Shown here: positions 8,727 to 21,143 of the stretch, piece after piece
Position numbering within the stretch: position 1 is the first letter of the stretch
Layout: each line of letters begins with the position of its first letter
DNA from: Bradyrhizobium viridifuturi
Lineage (GTDB): Bacteria > Pseudomonadota > Alphaproteobacteria > Rhizobiales > Xanthobacteraceae
Length of the DNA: 64,000 nt
Assembly (NCBI RefSeq): GCF_001238275.1
Contig: NZ_LGTB01000002.1
Coordinates: 186,001-250,000 of the forward strand
Reading direction: 5' to 3'
The notes under the pieces: model-generated
The model's input: only the letters and a program-made list of their open reading frames with translations
Told to the model about the DNA's origin: nothing
The model's database searches: none
Made by a program: the position numbers and the translations under genes

Positions 8727-9376
8727 TATCCGACACCATCCGTGAGAGTCAGACTGAGCCCATTGGGTACGGTTAGCTGCTCCATCATAGCCGTGAGCCC
8801 CTGCGGGATTGGCATGCTGAGATCACGACCGAGGCGCGGATCGGCTTCCCGGCAGCGGAGCGCATCGGTGATGAGTTTGCCAACCGTCATCGCGTGCGAG
8901 AAGTCGAGCTTTCCTCCATGCACGTCGCTCGACGGCACGACCATGATGCTGGAGGGTCCGTAAATCCAGACGTAGGATGACTTCGTGCGCTTCTTCATCT
9001 TCCCCACCTGTTCAGCAAGGCCGGCACGGTCGGTGGAATCATCCCACTTCGATTGGATCGTCATTCCTTTATTGATGGTATGGTTTGGAGCGCTCATTAC
9101 GATGGAAATGTAAACGTCTGCGCCGGACTCTTTCTCCCAGCTCCCGCGCCCCTTGTCTGGAAAGTCTTGGGCGTGAACTGATACCCGCATGCCTGACACG
9201 GTTAAATTGTCGAGTTCGCTTTCGATGCGGTCAGCGATCTTGCTCGTGAACTGGTGTTCCTGCGTTGACGCAAAATAGTGCCTCGCGCAGGCTTGAGCGA
9301 CGATCCCATCAATGATTTGGCCCACGAGGCGATAAGCTCGTTCCCGCCGTTCTCGGTTTTCCTCGTCCGCAGCCAC
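8726..9376 (-). CDS. PD-(D/E)XK-like protein with QxK variant motif
   Basis: The 216-residue product shows ESGADVYISIVM (D87) followed after 20 residues by GMTIQSKWDD (Q108, K110). This is the D...QxK variant of the restriction-endonuclease-like core, as in some Mrr-like and defence nucleases; E52 could supply the third acidic residue. A conserved-looking VWIYGPSSIMVV strand follows. It starts 22 bases after the UvrD-like helicase gene and overlaps the next gene by one base, so it is probably co-transcribed and coupled. No exact family was recognised. It might be catalytic or only a DNA-binding version of the fold. Confidence 0.55.
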   Translation of the reverse strand: MAADEENRERRERAYRLVGQIIDGIVAQACARHYFASTQEHQFTSKIADRIESELDNLTVSGMRVSVHAQDFPDKGRGSWEKESGADVYISIVMSAPNHTINKGMTIQSKWDDSTDRAGLAEQVGKMKKRTKSSYVWIYGPSSIMVVPSSDVHGGKLDFSHAMTVGKLITDALRCREADPRLGRDLSMPIPQGLTAMMEQLTVPNGLSLTLTDGVG

Positions 9377-9398
9377 TCTTTACTCCTTGGGGCTTAGG

Positions 9399-11309
9399 TT
9401 AAGCGACTGCAACCGTCTTGACCCCAGCTTGGGTCAGCAGCTGGTACAGGGCCGCAATTTTTGTACGATCGCCGCGCTGCGCACAGTACGAAAACAGCAC
9501 CCGTTGCTTTGCCCGCGTAAACGCGACAAAGAAGCCGGCCGTGGCCTCGATCTTATCGTTTGCAAAACTCCACCAAGCCTGATCGTCCAGCCCGACGAAG
9601 ATGACGGTGTGGTATTCCAAACCCTTGCTCTTATGAATTGTCATCAAGGGCACACTGTGCGCACCCTCATATTCATCGAGGGCATCCTTCCAACTTGACG
9701 CCGACTTCGAGCTTGCTTCCAGATGCAATGCCGCAGCTTCGCAAACTTTGTCGAACCAGTCCCCTTGGCGATAAGTTGGGGACGCGGCAACGATGTTTGC
9801 CTTGCCGACAAAGTCGATAAGAGATTGAACGACCTTGATTGCGTCTGCGCGGCTTGTGACTGGAACCGGATACGTTTTGCGGAACTGCCCCTCAAACGCA
9901 TTGAGAGTCTTAACCACTTTCGCTCGGCCGGGATCATCATCGAACGCGAGGCTATTGAGTTGGCACATGCGGTCGAGACATACGGTCCAGTGCCGCCCGG
10001 CCCGTACGCTTGTGAACAAGCGCAGCAGTACGATGACGAGTTCCGAAACTTCCTCCACGAGCAGCTCTTGCATCGTGACTTCGCCGACCTGTTGGACTTC
10101 ATTGCGAAGCTGTAACTTCTGCTTCGCGAACGCGGGTTCGAGTTTTTTGAAGTAGTCAGCGGCCTTCTGTCGAACGAGGACACAAAAGTCGCGAGGCGTA
10201 AGTTTGTGTTCCGCCATCTGCTTCGCCACGAACTCTGCGACCTTGTCCGCTTCGATCGCTGGCGTCGAAAAATCCCAGACAGCACAACTATCACCGGACA
10301 CGGTGACTTTCGTCTTCGAAATTGGCGTTGACGACTTCGCATCCAGCGCTTTCGCCAGCACGTCTTGTATCCGCACGAGATCAGGCGACGATCGGTAGTT
10401 GTTGAGCAACGGTATCCGCCTTGCCTTAAATTCCGTTTCAAAGGGCTTGAACGGATCGTCCATGGCCAAAGCAAAACGCATGATTTGCTGTTTGTTGTCT
10501 CCGACTGCCGTCACGATGGTGTCGGACCCAAGAAAGATCGCCTTTGCCAGGTCGTACTGCGCCTGTGTCGTATCCTGAAACTCGTCCATAAAAAGATGCG
10601 AGTAAGTCAACTGCAAAGCTTGGGCAACCATTGGATTGCTGGTTACGAGAAGCCCCGCCAATCGGCTGATCATCGGAAATGTGAGCGAAGACCCTCCGGG
10701 CGCATGTATCCATGATTGCCAGAACTGGTCCGCGGCCCACTCGGCCGGCGTGGCAATGGTCGGCTCGCCTTCAGGAAGTTGCGTCCCGAACAGCCAGCGG
10801 CGTTGGAACTCCTTGGAGCCAATCGCCATGATGTCCGCCTTCTTCCCGATATGGGGCGGTGGCGGCGCCAAAAAGCGCAAAAACTCTTCGAAGGTACGGT
10901 CATACGCGTCTACGACGACATTATAGTCGGGATGAGGTCGCCAACGCTGCGGCAACGCTTGGCCAAAACGGTCGACGAGACTTTTGGCGAACGCATCGAA
11001 CGTCAGCGAGTCAAAGCGATATGCGAGATCCGGGTGACATCGCTTCTTCACTCGCGCTGCAAGATTGGTGGCGGCATCTCGCTTGAAGCTGATAGCGAGA
11101 ATGCGTCTTGGAGACTGCGAGATCCCACATTGAAGCAGGTACGACGCTCGCTGAGCTAGGAGTTCGGTTTTACCTGCACCGGGTCCGGCGATTACGGAGC
11201 GATTGTCAACGGAGCGAACAACATCGAGCGCGTTCGCCTCAAGCGCTTCCACGTCAATCGGCTTCCATTGGTCAGCGCGTACGCGACGGCCTACGAGCGT
11301 CATGGTCAA
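9399..11309 (-). CDS. gajB: UvrD-like SF1 DNA helicase, GajB-like
   Basis: The 636-residue protein has every UvrD/Rep helicase motif in order: AGPGAGKTELL (I), ILAISFKRDAA (Ia), FMDEFQDTTQAQYDL (II), VGDNKQQIM (III), LLNNYRSS (IV), MTIHKSKGLEY (V) and FVAFTRAKQRVLF (VI), so ATPase and translocase activity is expected. An OLD-family nuclease gene directly upstream overlaps it by four bases (ATGA). That pairing defines Gabija, where GajB helps detect altered DNA or nucleotide pools and partners with GajA. At 636 residues it is longer than the ~500-residue GajB proteins I know, so it may form a distinct branch. It could also be a house helicase recruited to another system. Confidence 0.8.
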   Translation of the reverse strand: MTMTLVGRRVRADQWKPIDVEALEANALDVVRSVDNRSVIAGPGAGKTELLAQRASYLLQCGISQSPRRILAISFKRDAATNLAARVKKRCHPDLAYRFDSLTFDAFAKSLVDRFGQALPQRWRPHPDYNVVVDAYDRTFEEFLRFLAPPPPHIGKKADIMAIGSKEFQRRWLFGTQLPEGEPTIATPAEWAADQFWQSWIHAPGGSSLTFPMISRLAGLLVTSNPMVAQALQLTYSHLFMDEFQDTTQAQYDLAKAIFLGSDTIVTAVGDNKQQIMRFALAMDDPFKPFETEFKARRIPLLNNYRSSPDLVRIQDVLAKALDAKSSTPISKTKVTVSGDSCAVWDFSTPAIEADKVAEFVAKQMAEHKLTPRDFCVLVRQKAADYFKKLEPAFAKQKLQLRNEVQQVGEVTMQELLVEEVSELVIVLLRLFTSVRAGRHWTVCLDRMCQLNSLAFDDDPGRAKVVKTLNAFEGQFRKTYPVPVTSRADAIKVVQSLIDFVGKANIVAASPTYRQGDWFDKVCEAAALHLEASSKSASSWKDALDEYEGAHSVPLMTIHKSKGLEYHTVIFVGLDDQAWWSFANDKIEATAGFFVAFTRAKQRVLFSYCAQRGDRTKIAALYQLLTQAGVKTVAVA

Positions 11310-13279
11310 TCTCGGCTCAGGTTCTTGTCGATGTGACTTAGGAGTCGGCGATGAACTTCAGGCATACTCCTTTTCAGTTCTTTATCATCGAGCTGTGCCA
11401 GAGCCTGCAGATGTGTTGCGGGCTTGCTGCGCGTTAGAAAATGATAGCGGTACGCTGGCATACGGTCTTTGTAGTCGGCAAATTCGGCGGCCGTGTAATC
11501 AGCAATGCCCTTACCACCCTTACCGAGCACAACGGCAACGGCCTCGTCCGGTGTAAGAGACGGCCCTCCGTCCTTGGGAATGATAGCTTCGTAAGCCGCC
11601 GGAAACGCGGACAGCATCTCCATATCGAGGTCGAGAGGGGCTGAATAAAAAACGTCGTACCCTTCTAGGAAACTAACCCATGTTTTGAGGGTATCCCAAT
11701 TCGCAGAATTCCATGTCTTCATTGTCTCTAAGTCAGTGGAGCCGTCTTTGGTCTTCAGCAGCTCCTTTTCATCAATACCAACCGCGATCAGCTCGGACAT
11801 TGCAGTTGTCACACGACCATAGCCGCCACCTTTTCGGCCTAGATCGAGATCAACCAGCGTTGCGTACGGTATGGAAAGGCTTTCGAGAAGTTTCCAGAAG
11901 TGCTGAACGTGTCGCCCGCCGATCGGTACGATAGCGACAAACGAAGGGTCGAGCATGAGACCGGCAGCCTGCGCAAGGCGTGGGATAACTATTCGCTCGG
12001 AATCACCTTCGACCAGGACCGCGAAGCGCGCAAAGTAAAGCTCCGGAAAGGCCAGCAAGGCCCCTCTGATGAATTTTGCGGCTTCCGTCGCATCGGATGG
12101 CAACTCGATTCCGCGCAGAGTCGAAGCTCGGGTATCCGTGTCACAACGGCAGTAGCGGACCTCATTAGGCTCGATACGACTGAGCACGGATGGCGAGTGG
12201 CTTGTAATGAGGGCTTGCGCCGCGTTGCCGCCGACAATGGAACGGACCTGCGCCACGATACGGGACAGGTAATACGGCGACAGGTGATTTTCCGGCTCCT
12301 CAATGCCGAAGATACTGAGCGCGGGGATGCGCAACTCATCCGCTCGAAATCCATCCACTTTTTTCGCTACCGCGTCGCGCTCCAGGTCAAACACCGCTGC
12401 TGCAAGCGCGAAGTAGAAGAGAGATTGCTGCCCGTCACTCAGCACGTCTAGACCGCGTTCGATTTTCGCAGGTCCGTGCTGAAACATGACCTGAATATGA
12501 GCGACAACTTCCTCAAACCGTTTGCTGACTAACGCGAGGCCCGGATCGGTGTCAGTTTCTTCGTCGTGCAACTCCTTCCAGCGAATGCTGAGTGCCTTGC
12601 TAACGGCGTCGATGGCCGCTTCGCCGCCAAAGGCCTCAGACAGCTTCTTGGTCGCATCGTCAACCGCCTTGCGTGTGCCCTTTGACCATTCGATTGCCTT
12701 GATTAAACGTGCAGCTAGCGCTCCTGTCGTAGCGCGAATTTGTGTCGCGGCGTCCCGGGAGGCTGGGGTGTAATAGAATTGGATAAGACCTCGATCGGCT
12801 GGAGAGACGGCATGCTTGTCGTCTGCTTCGACCTTCTCCTTGAGATGGTCGACCCAAAATAGCTCCTGTGTGACCTCGCCCTCGGCTGTGCTATCGTCTT
12901 GCCAGCGCCCTTCCAGCCGCAAGCGGCATAAAGGCATTTTCTTTGGCCCCTCAAGTTGTTGGTGCCGAAATGTCGGTGCAACGGTTTCTGCCGTAGCGGA
13001 GCCAGCTTTCAGCTCGGGGAGTGCGATGACAGCATCAATATATAGGTCGCGTGTCGTGCGGTCGTCCGGCGCGGCATCTTTGGGCAAGTGAAAATCTGAC
13101 CGGTGCAGCATGCGTTGCGCACGAGAGACGCCAAACATTTTGGCCAACGTTTGAAGCAGTGCCGTTTTACCCGAAGCGTTCGGTCCCACGACGGTTGTCA
13201 AATTGTCGGCCAGGGTGATTTGCTCTGGCTCGGGGCCAAATGACCGAAAGCCCGAGATCGTGATCGACTGAACTCGCAC
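11306..13279 (-). CDS. gajA: OLD-family ATPase with TOPRIM nuclease domain, GajA-like
   Basis: The 657-residue protein starts with an SMC/ABC-type ATPase: Walker A GPNASGKT (32-39), signature LSDGQQS (about 281), Walker B IFGIEEPENHL (about 325) and the H-loop ITSHSP. A C-terminal TOPRIM nuclease follows: VLVEGDSERIVIP (about 420) and VDLDLGRKGG (about 476) give the Glu and DxD metal ligands. This is the OLD nuclease plan. The next gene is a UvrD-like helicase, the Gabija arrangement, in which GajA nicks DNA when nucleotide levels fall. The GTG start is supported by AGGGGAG just upstream. It heads a five-gene run on the minus strand, so its promoter should lie in 13280-13400. Confidence 0.8.
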   Translation of the reverse strand: MRVQSITISGFRSFGPEPEQITLADNLTTVVGPNASGKTALLQTLAKMFGVSRAQRMLHRSDFHLPKDAAPDDRTTRDLYIDAVIALPELKAGSATAETVAPTFRHQQLEGPKKMPLCRLRLEGRWQDDSTAEGEVTQELFWVDHLKEKVEADDKHAVSPADRGLIQFYYTPASRDAATQIRATTGALAARLIKAIEWSKGTRKAVDDATKKLSEAFGGEAAIDAVSKALSIRWKELHDEETDTDPGLALVSKRFEEVVAHIQVMFQHGPAKIERGLDVLSDGQQSLFYFALAAAVFDLERDAVAKKVDGFRADELRIPALSIFGIEEPENHLSPYYLSRIVAQVRSIVGGNAAQALITSHSPSVLSRIEPNEVRYCRCDTDTRASTLRGIELPSDATEAAKFIRGALLAFPELYFARFAVLVEGDSERIVIPRLAQAAGLMLDPSFVAIVPIGGRHVQHFWKLLESLSIPYATLVDLDLGRKGGGYGRVTTAMSELIAVGIDEKELLKTKDGSTDLETMKTWNSANWDTLKTWVSFLEGYDVFYSAPLDLDMEMLSAFPAAYEAIIPKDGGPSLTPDEAVAVVLGKGGKGIADYTAAEFADYKDRMPAYRYHFLTRSKPATHLQALAQLDDKELKRSMPEVHRRLLSHIDKNLSRD

Positions 13280-13404
13280 ACCACTCCCCTACGTTGAATT
13301 GTTCATCTATTGCGCTTTTCTCGATCCAAAAAGGTTCCCTCGTCAATCGGACCTTCGATAAGTCATCCGTTTTTCGAGGAAATTCTGAATCCTGTTGTAG
13401 CGCA

Positions 13405-13429
13405 TGAAAAAACCCGCCAAAGGCGAGTT
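13405..13429 (-). terminator. rho-independent terminator
   Basis: On the minus strand an 8-bp stem with one mismatch and a TTT loop (AACTCGCC/GGCGGGTT) runs straight into six T. It lies 27 bases beyond the 3' end of the tRNA-Met fragment, where a native tRNA terminator would be, and upstream of the OLD gene, which it would insulate. Confidence 0.65.
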
Positions 13430-13456
13430 AAAACATTGAAATCATTATTAAAAGTT

Positions 13457-13504
13457 TGGTTGCGGGGATAGGATTTGAACCTATGACCTTCAGGTTATGA
13501 GCCT
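13457..13504 (-). tRNA. 3' fragment of an initiator-type tRNA-Met (CAT): attachment-site scar
   Basis: Read on the minus strand, the 48 nt contain an anticodon arm CAGG-CTCATAA-CCTG, AAGGTC, a T arm TAGG-TTCAAAT-CCTA, acceptor strand CCCCGCA, A73 and encoded CCA. The 5' acceptor strand and D arm are absent; the stop of the TenA gene comes 18 bases away. The AAGGTC variable region and the A72 (C1-A72 mismatch type) point to initiator tRNA. Such a 3' half is what an integrase leaves at the far end of an inserted element. It is not functional. Confidence 0.75.
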
Positions 13505-13521
13505 GATGATTGCCGTGAGAG

Positions 13522-14196
13522 CTATTCAACACGCTGGCCCGCGCGCCAGCCCATCTCCCAGAAGTCTGCCTCGAGTCGGGTGGCTTCCTTGAATAACGCA
13601 ATCAGCTCCGCCTCGCGGGCCGGCGTGGCGTAGAGATCGGCCAGATTTTCCATGTGCGCCCGCGCCTTTGCCGCGACCTCCTGGTACGGCACGCCGGCGT
13701 ACTCGGCGATCCAAACGCGATAGGGGTTTGTCGCGGCGTCCGCATCGGGTCGCGAGGCGAGCCGCGTTGCGATCTCTGCGTACCCGATCACGCAGGGAGC
13801 AAGCGCCACCTTGAGTGCCAGCAGATCGCCGCGCATTCCCGCGTCGAGCACGTAGCGCGTATAGGCCAGCACCTCGACCGCCGGAGGGGTTTGTTCAAGG
13901 TCGCTCAGGGATAGACCCCAACCGGCACAGAGTTTCACATGCAGGTTCATCTCGACATCAAGGATGGCCGAAAGGCCAGCCGCTGCTTCACGCATGTCGG
14001 CAAGTTTGGGCGACTTGTAGACCGAGAGCGCGTAGGCGCGAGCAAACTCGATGAGGAACAGGTAATCCTGAACGAGGTAGTGACGAAACGCCGCTTCGGG
14101 GAGCGAGCCGTCTGCCAATCCGTTCGTGAAGGGATGCTCGGTGTAGGCCCGCCACTCAGCGAATGCTTCTGTCTTGAGACGCTCGAAAAAGCCCAC
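13522..14196 (-). CDS. TenA/thiaminase II family protein
   Basis: Taking the GTG at 14196, the protein has 224 residues, the usual TenA length; the frame extends to 14361 but the extra part matches nothing. HPFTNGLADGSLPEAAFRHY, LVQDYLFL (Asp), LAPCVIGYAEI (the Cys aligned with the catalytic Cys135 of Bacillus TenA) and a C-terminal LEADFWEMG (Glu) are present, so a hydrolase of aminopyrimidine thiamin breakdown products, feeding thiamin salvage, is expected. No thi genes are nearby. Its stop is 18 bases from the tRNA-Met fragment, so it may sit on an inserted piece. Confidence 0.75.
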   Translation of the reverse strand: MGFFERLKTEAFAEWRAYTEHPFTNGLADGSLPEAAFRHYLVQDYLFLIEFARAYALSVYKSPKLADMREAAAGLSAILDVEMNLHVKLCAGWGLSLSDLEQTPPAVEVLAYTRYVLDAGMRGDLLALKVALAPCVIGYAEIATRLASRPDADAATNPYRVWIAEYAGVPYQEVAAKARAHMENLADLYATPAREAELIALFKEATRLEADFWEMGWRAGQRVE

Positions 14197-14562
14197 GATC
14201 TTTTCGCCCGGCTTGCTGTTCCATAAATTGTCTTTGGCTCGCTGCCCATTGTGCCTTGCGAACCGGGTGAACTCTGACCACGAGAGACCGCCACGATCAG
14301 TCGGTGCGACGGTGCAAGGGAATTGTCTTGCCGTCGATCGGGGCCTGACTTGCATTTCCACGTTATCACGTCGCGATCGCGAAAGGACTCGGGGGCAATT
14401 TCATTAGGTTGAGTGATGTCGCAAACAGGGCTCGAACCTGTGGCCCGCCACTACGAATGACTGCATTTTAGAAGCGAACTCCGTTTCCGTCGCCGTGGTA
14501 GCTACATGGTAGCTAACGGTCGCTGGCTTTGCGCGTGGACCATAATAAGCTATTGATTTCGT
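14197..14562. other. intergenic; only a tRNA T-arm-like relic
   Basis: On the minus strand, ACAGG-TTCGAGC-CCTGT at 14425-14441 forms a perfect T arm, followed by TTGCGACA like an acceptor strand. No anticodon or D arm could be built upstream, so I treat it as a relic. The sequence GGTAGCTA occurs twice 10 bases apart near 14500. Confidence 0.35.
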
Positions 14563-14639
14563 TGGTACAGTTGGGTGGGCTCGAACCACCGACCTCCTGT
14601 TCCACAGACAGGCGCTCTAACCAACTGAGCTACAACTGC
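14563..14639 (-). tRNA. tRNA-His (GTG), lacking G-1
   Basis: The minus strand folds into a full cloverleaf: acceptor GCAGTTG/CAACTGT, D arm GCTC..GAGC, anticodon arm CCTGT-CTGTGGA-ACAGG with anticodon GTG, and T arm GGTGG-TTCGAGC-CCACC. CCA is encoded. The base before G1 is T, not G, the discriminator is A73 and the first pair is G1:T72, the pattern reported for alphaproteobacteria that lost the otherwise universal G-1. Confidence 0.95.
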
Positions 14640-14770
14640 ATCCTGACGCACGGCCCCGCAAAAGGGGGCGGCGATTTCGGGCGGAAACTAGGTGCAACGC
14701 CCGCCTTTGGCAAGCGCTTAACGCGCCGATTTCCGGTCTTATCTCGGGCCGCTTAACGGTCCGCGGCAGC

Positions 14771-14803
14771 AAAAAGGCCCGGACCGACAAGGCCCGGGCC
14801 TTT
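14771..14803 (-). terminator. rho-independent terminator of the phasin gene
   Basis: A perfect 10-bp stem (AAAGGCCCGG/CCGGGCCTTT) lies just after the phasin stop; on the minus strand it ends in five T. The stem is symmetric and could also stop plus-strand transcription. Confidence 0.85.
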
Positions 14804-14825
14804 CGCTATCTCAGGCAGATCGCGA

Positions 14826-15263
14826 TCAGGCGGCCGGCTGCTGGGTGAACTTCGCGGCGCTGGCCTTGATCGGCTCGGCGGTCTCGCTGGCGACCTTCTG
14901 GCCGAGCTCGGCCAATTCCTTGGCCTGCGCGGTGTAGGTCTCGAACTGCTTGCGGGCGTGCGACGTCCACAGCTCGAGCGCTTCGGTCGGCGACTTCACG
15001 CTGAACAGCTCCTGGGCGAAGTCGAGCGACGAGGTGGTGTTGGCCTTGAAGAACTCGATCAGCTTGGCCGAATAGGCGGTGGCGCCCTTGTTCATCGAGG
15101 TGAAGACGGCCTCGACGGTCGAGTTGTGGGTCTCGGCAGCGTCCTTGAACTTGGCGTAGCTGTCGCGGGCCTGCAGCACGCCCTTCTCGGCGAACGCGCG
15201 GACCTGCTCGGGAACTTCGAACGGGATGATCGAGGCGGAGAACGGATCGGACGGGTTGGTCAT
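14826..15263 (-). CDS. phasin family protein
   Basis: The 145-residue product is helical, Ala/Lys/Glu-rich and has the phasin_2 pattern: PEQVRAFAEKGVLQARDSY near the start, SLDFAQELF in the middle and WTSHARKQFETY near the end. Phasins coat polyhydroxyalkanoate granules and control their number and size. The ATG at 15263 has AAGGA eight bases upstream; the longer frame to 15302 lacks this. A second phasin gene lies 256 bases upstream in the same direction. A strong terminator follows. Confidence 0.9.
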   Translation of the reverse strand: MTNPSDPFSASIIPFEVPEQVRAFAEKGVLQARDSYAKFKDAAETHNSTVEAVFTSMNKGATAYSAKLIEFFKANTTSSLDFAQELFSVKSPTEALELWTSHARKQFETYTAQAKELAELGQKVASETAEPIKASAAKFTQQPAA

Positions 15264-15519
15264 ACGTGTAATCCTTCGCAACGGGTGAGTAGATGTGACC
15301 ATTGCGGACGTCCCGGAGCCAGCAGGCCGGGAGCGCTGAAATGGATCACGCTGCCTTGATTCACGGGAGTGCCCTTCGTCGGGCGCGCCTAATAAACACC
15401 CATATCATGTCAATTTTGTGCAACGCAACGTAAGATCGCGTGCGACGCCATATTTTTTGTGAGACGGAATATGGCGTACCGCGCCGGGCCGGCCCAGCCG
15501 GCCCGGATCGGAGGTCCTG

Positions 15520-15918
15520 TCAGCTCTTCGGCCTGACCGCATCCATCGCGGCGCGGCTGACGGCCTGGCCCATTTCGCTGGCCTGCTCCGCGAGCGCACG
15601 CATCTGGCCCTGCACATATTCGCTGTGCAGCCGCATCACCTCGGTGAGGTCCTTGGCCTTGAGCAGCGACTGGGCATACTCAAGCGAGGACTGCACGTTC
15701 TTTTCGGCATAGGACAACGCCTTGGCTGACAGGTCCTTGGCACCGGCACGCATCGTGGCGTTGCGCTCCTCGATCTTGCCGGCGGCGTCGCGCGCATTGG
15801 TCACGAACTGCTCGAAAGCCTTGCGCGCCTGGTCGAAGCTCGCCTCCGCCATCGACCGCATGTCCTTGGGAATCTCGAACTTGGGAATCTCGAACTGGTC
15901 ACGCCCGTTGTCGCTCAT
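15520..15918 (-). CDS. phasin family protein (second copy)
   Basis: This 132-residue protein is a shorter phasin: FEIPKDMRSMAEASFDQARK, the NVQSSLEYAQSLLKAKDL middle helix and a long amphipathic C-terminal helix. Two copies of FEIPK stand side by side near the N-terminus. GGGAGAG precedes the ATG. With its neighbour it forms a tandem phasin pair, suggesting polyhydroxybutyrate storage in this organism. The 256-base gap between them suggests separate promoters. Confidence 0.9.
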   Translation of the reverse strand: MSDNGRDQFEIPKFEIPKDMRSMAEASFDQARKAFEQFVTNARDAAGKIEERNATMRAGAKDLSAKALSYAEKNVQSSLEYAQSLLKAKDLTEVMRLHSEYVQGQMRALAEQASEMGQAVSRAAMDAVRPKS

Positions 15919-16233
15919 GGTCGCTCTCCCTCGCTTGGTGATCGGCCCGCCGGTTGGCCCTGCGGGCCCAAGGTGGAATACAGGGTAGACTACCAGGTAG
16001 AATATCGCGGCACTGCACTCACAGATGTGACGCGCCGCCGCCCTGGTTCCGCAACACGCTGTCGCAGCCGCCTCTGACTGACAACGCCAATCAGCTGTGG
16101 ATCGTTCAGCCAGGTTAACGTTATCCCGGCTTTGGCGGGGGCAGGTTCGCAGCGGACATGGACCTGCCGCCCCCCGCTTGCGATACTAACCTTCTGTTAA
16201 GGCTGTCGTCCTGCGGCTGCCGGCGCTTCGGCG
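15919..16233. other. intergenic between divergent phasin and kinase genes
   Basis: No gene or clear site was recognised. Promoters for the divergent phasin and sensor kinase should lie here. Confidence 0.4.
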
Positions 16234-20162
<3,929 letters not shown>

Positions 20163-20315
20163 GCAACGATCCGCCCCTCTCCCGCGGGAGCGCGACTGCG
20201 AAAATCTGTCGCGCCTGTTCCGCGCAGCGCGGCATGGATCTTGCTGCGATTCAGATTGTTTGAATAATTCATTGCCGTGTAGAGCGCCCGCTTTGCGGGC
20301 ATTTGGATCTGGCGG

Positions 20316-21143
20316 ATGCGCTGTCTGGTCGTCGCCGATTTGCACTACTCATTGCCGCAGTTCGACTGGCTGCTGGCGGCCGCGCCGCAATTCGATCTCG
20401 TGATCTTCGCCGGCGATGCGCTCAACCTCGGCTCGGCGGTGGATTTCCGGGCCCAGATCGTGGTGGTGACCAAATATCTCGCGCGGCTCGCCAGCCTTAC
20501 GCGCGTGATCTTCTGCTCGGGCAATCATGATCTGGACGAGCGCAGCGCCGAGGGTGAAAAGATCGCGCGCTGGGTCGCCGGCATCAGGGAGTTCGGCATT
20601 GCCTGTGACGGCGACAATCTGACCGTCGGCGACACGCTGTTCACGGTGTGCCCGTGGTGGGACGGCCCGATGGTCAAGGCGCGGATCGACGATCAGCTGC
20701 GCGCGGCAGCGGCGATGCCGCACGGACGCTGGGTCTGGGTCCATCATGCCCCGCCGGCGGATTCCCCGATCAGCTGGGGCGGCAAGCGCTTCTTCGGCGA
20801 CGTCGAGCTCAAGCACTGGATCGAGCGCCACCATCCGGCGATGGTGATCTCGGGCCACGTCCATCAATCGCCGTTCATTCAAAGCGGTTCGTGGTTCGAC
20901 CGGATCGGCACCACCTGGGTGTTCAACACCGGCCTGCAGCCCGGCCGGCCGCCGGTCTACATCGTGCTCGATCTCGCACAGGAGAAAGCCTTCTGGCTCG
21001 CCGCCGGCGATGCCCAGATCGTCGATCTCAAGGCGCCGCTGTCGCGGCCGGCGGCGCCGGTGCGCGAAGCGCCGGACTGGCTCATATCCTTGGATCGGAT
21101 TGCCGATCCGAGCCTGGCGCGACCTGCATCGGCGGCAGGTTGA
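20316..21143 (+). CDS. calcineurin-like metallophosphoesterase
   Basis: The 275-residue protein shows all metal-binding blocks of the family in order: VADLH near the N-terminus, IFAGDALN, SGNHD, WVHHAP and SGHVHQSP. It should be a cytoplasmic dinuclear-metal phosphoesterase; the substrate cannot be read from the sequence. No signal peptide is present. The last 62 bases overlap tail-to-tail with the cNMP-binding gene. A small hairpin (CCCGC-TTT-GCGGG) lies in the leader just before the ATG. Confidence 0.85.
   Translation: MRCLVVADLHYSLPQFDWLLAAAPQFDLVIFAGDALNLGSAVDFRAQIVVVTKYLARLASLTRVIFCSGNHDLDERSAEGEKIARWVAGIREFGIACDGDNLTVGDTLFTVCPWWDGPMVKARIDDQLRAAAAMPHGRWVWVHHAPPADSPISWGGKRFFGDVELKHWIERHHPAMVISGHVHQSPFIQSGSWFDRIGTTWVFNTGLQPGRPPVYIVLDLAQEKAFWLAAGDAQIVDLKAPLSRPAAPVREAPDWLISLDRIADPSLARPASAAG

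Noticed and set aside
1..13456. Insertion sequence or transposase genes in the accessory region.
   Set aside because: No transposase motif or terminal inverted repeat pair was found; only an excisionase-like HTH gene is visible.
14414..14441. A second tRNA gene next to tRNA-His.
   Set aside because: Only a T arm and an acceptor-like strand can be folded; no anticodon arm pairs, so it is at most a relic.
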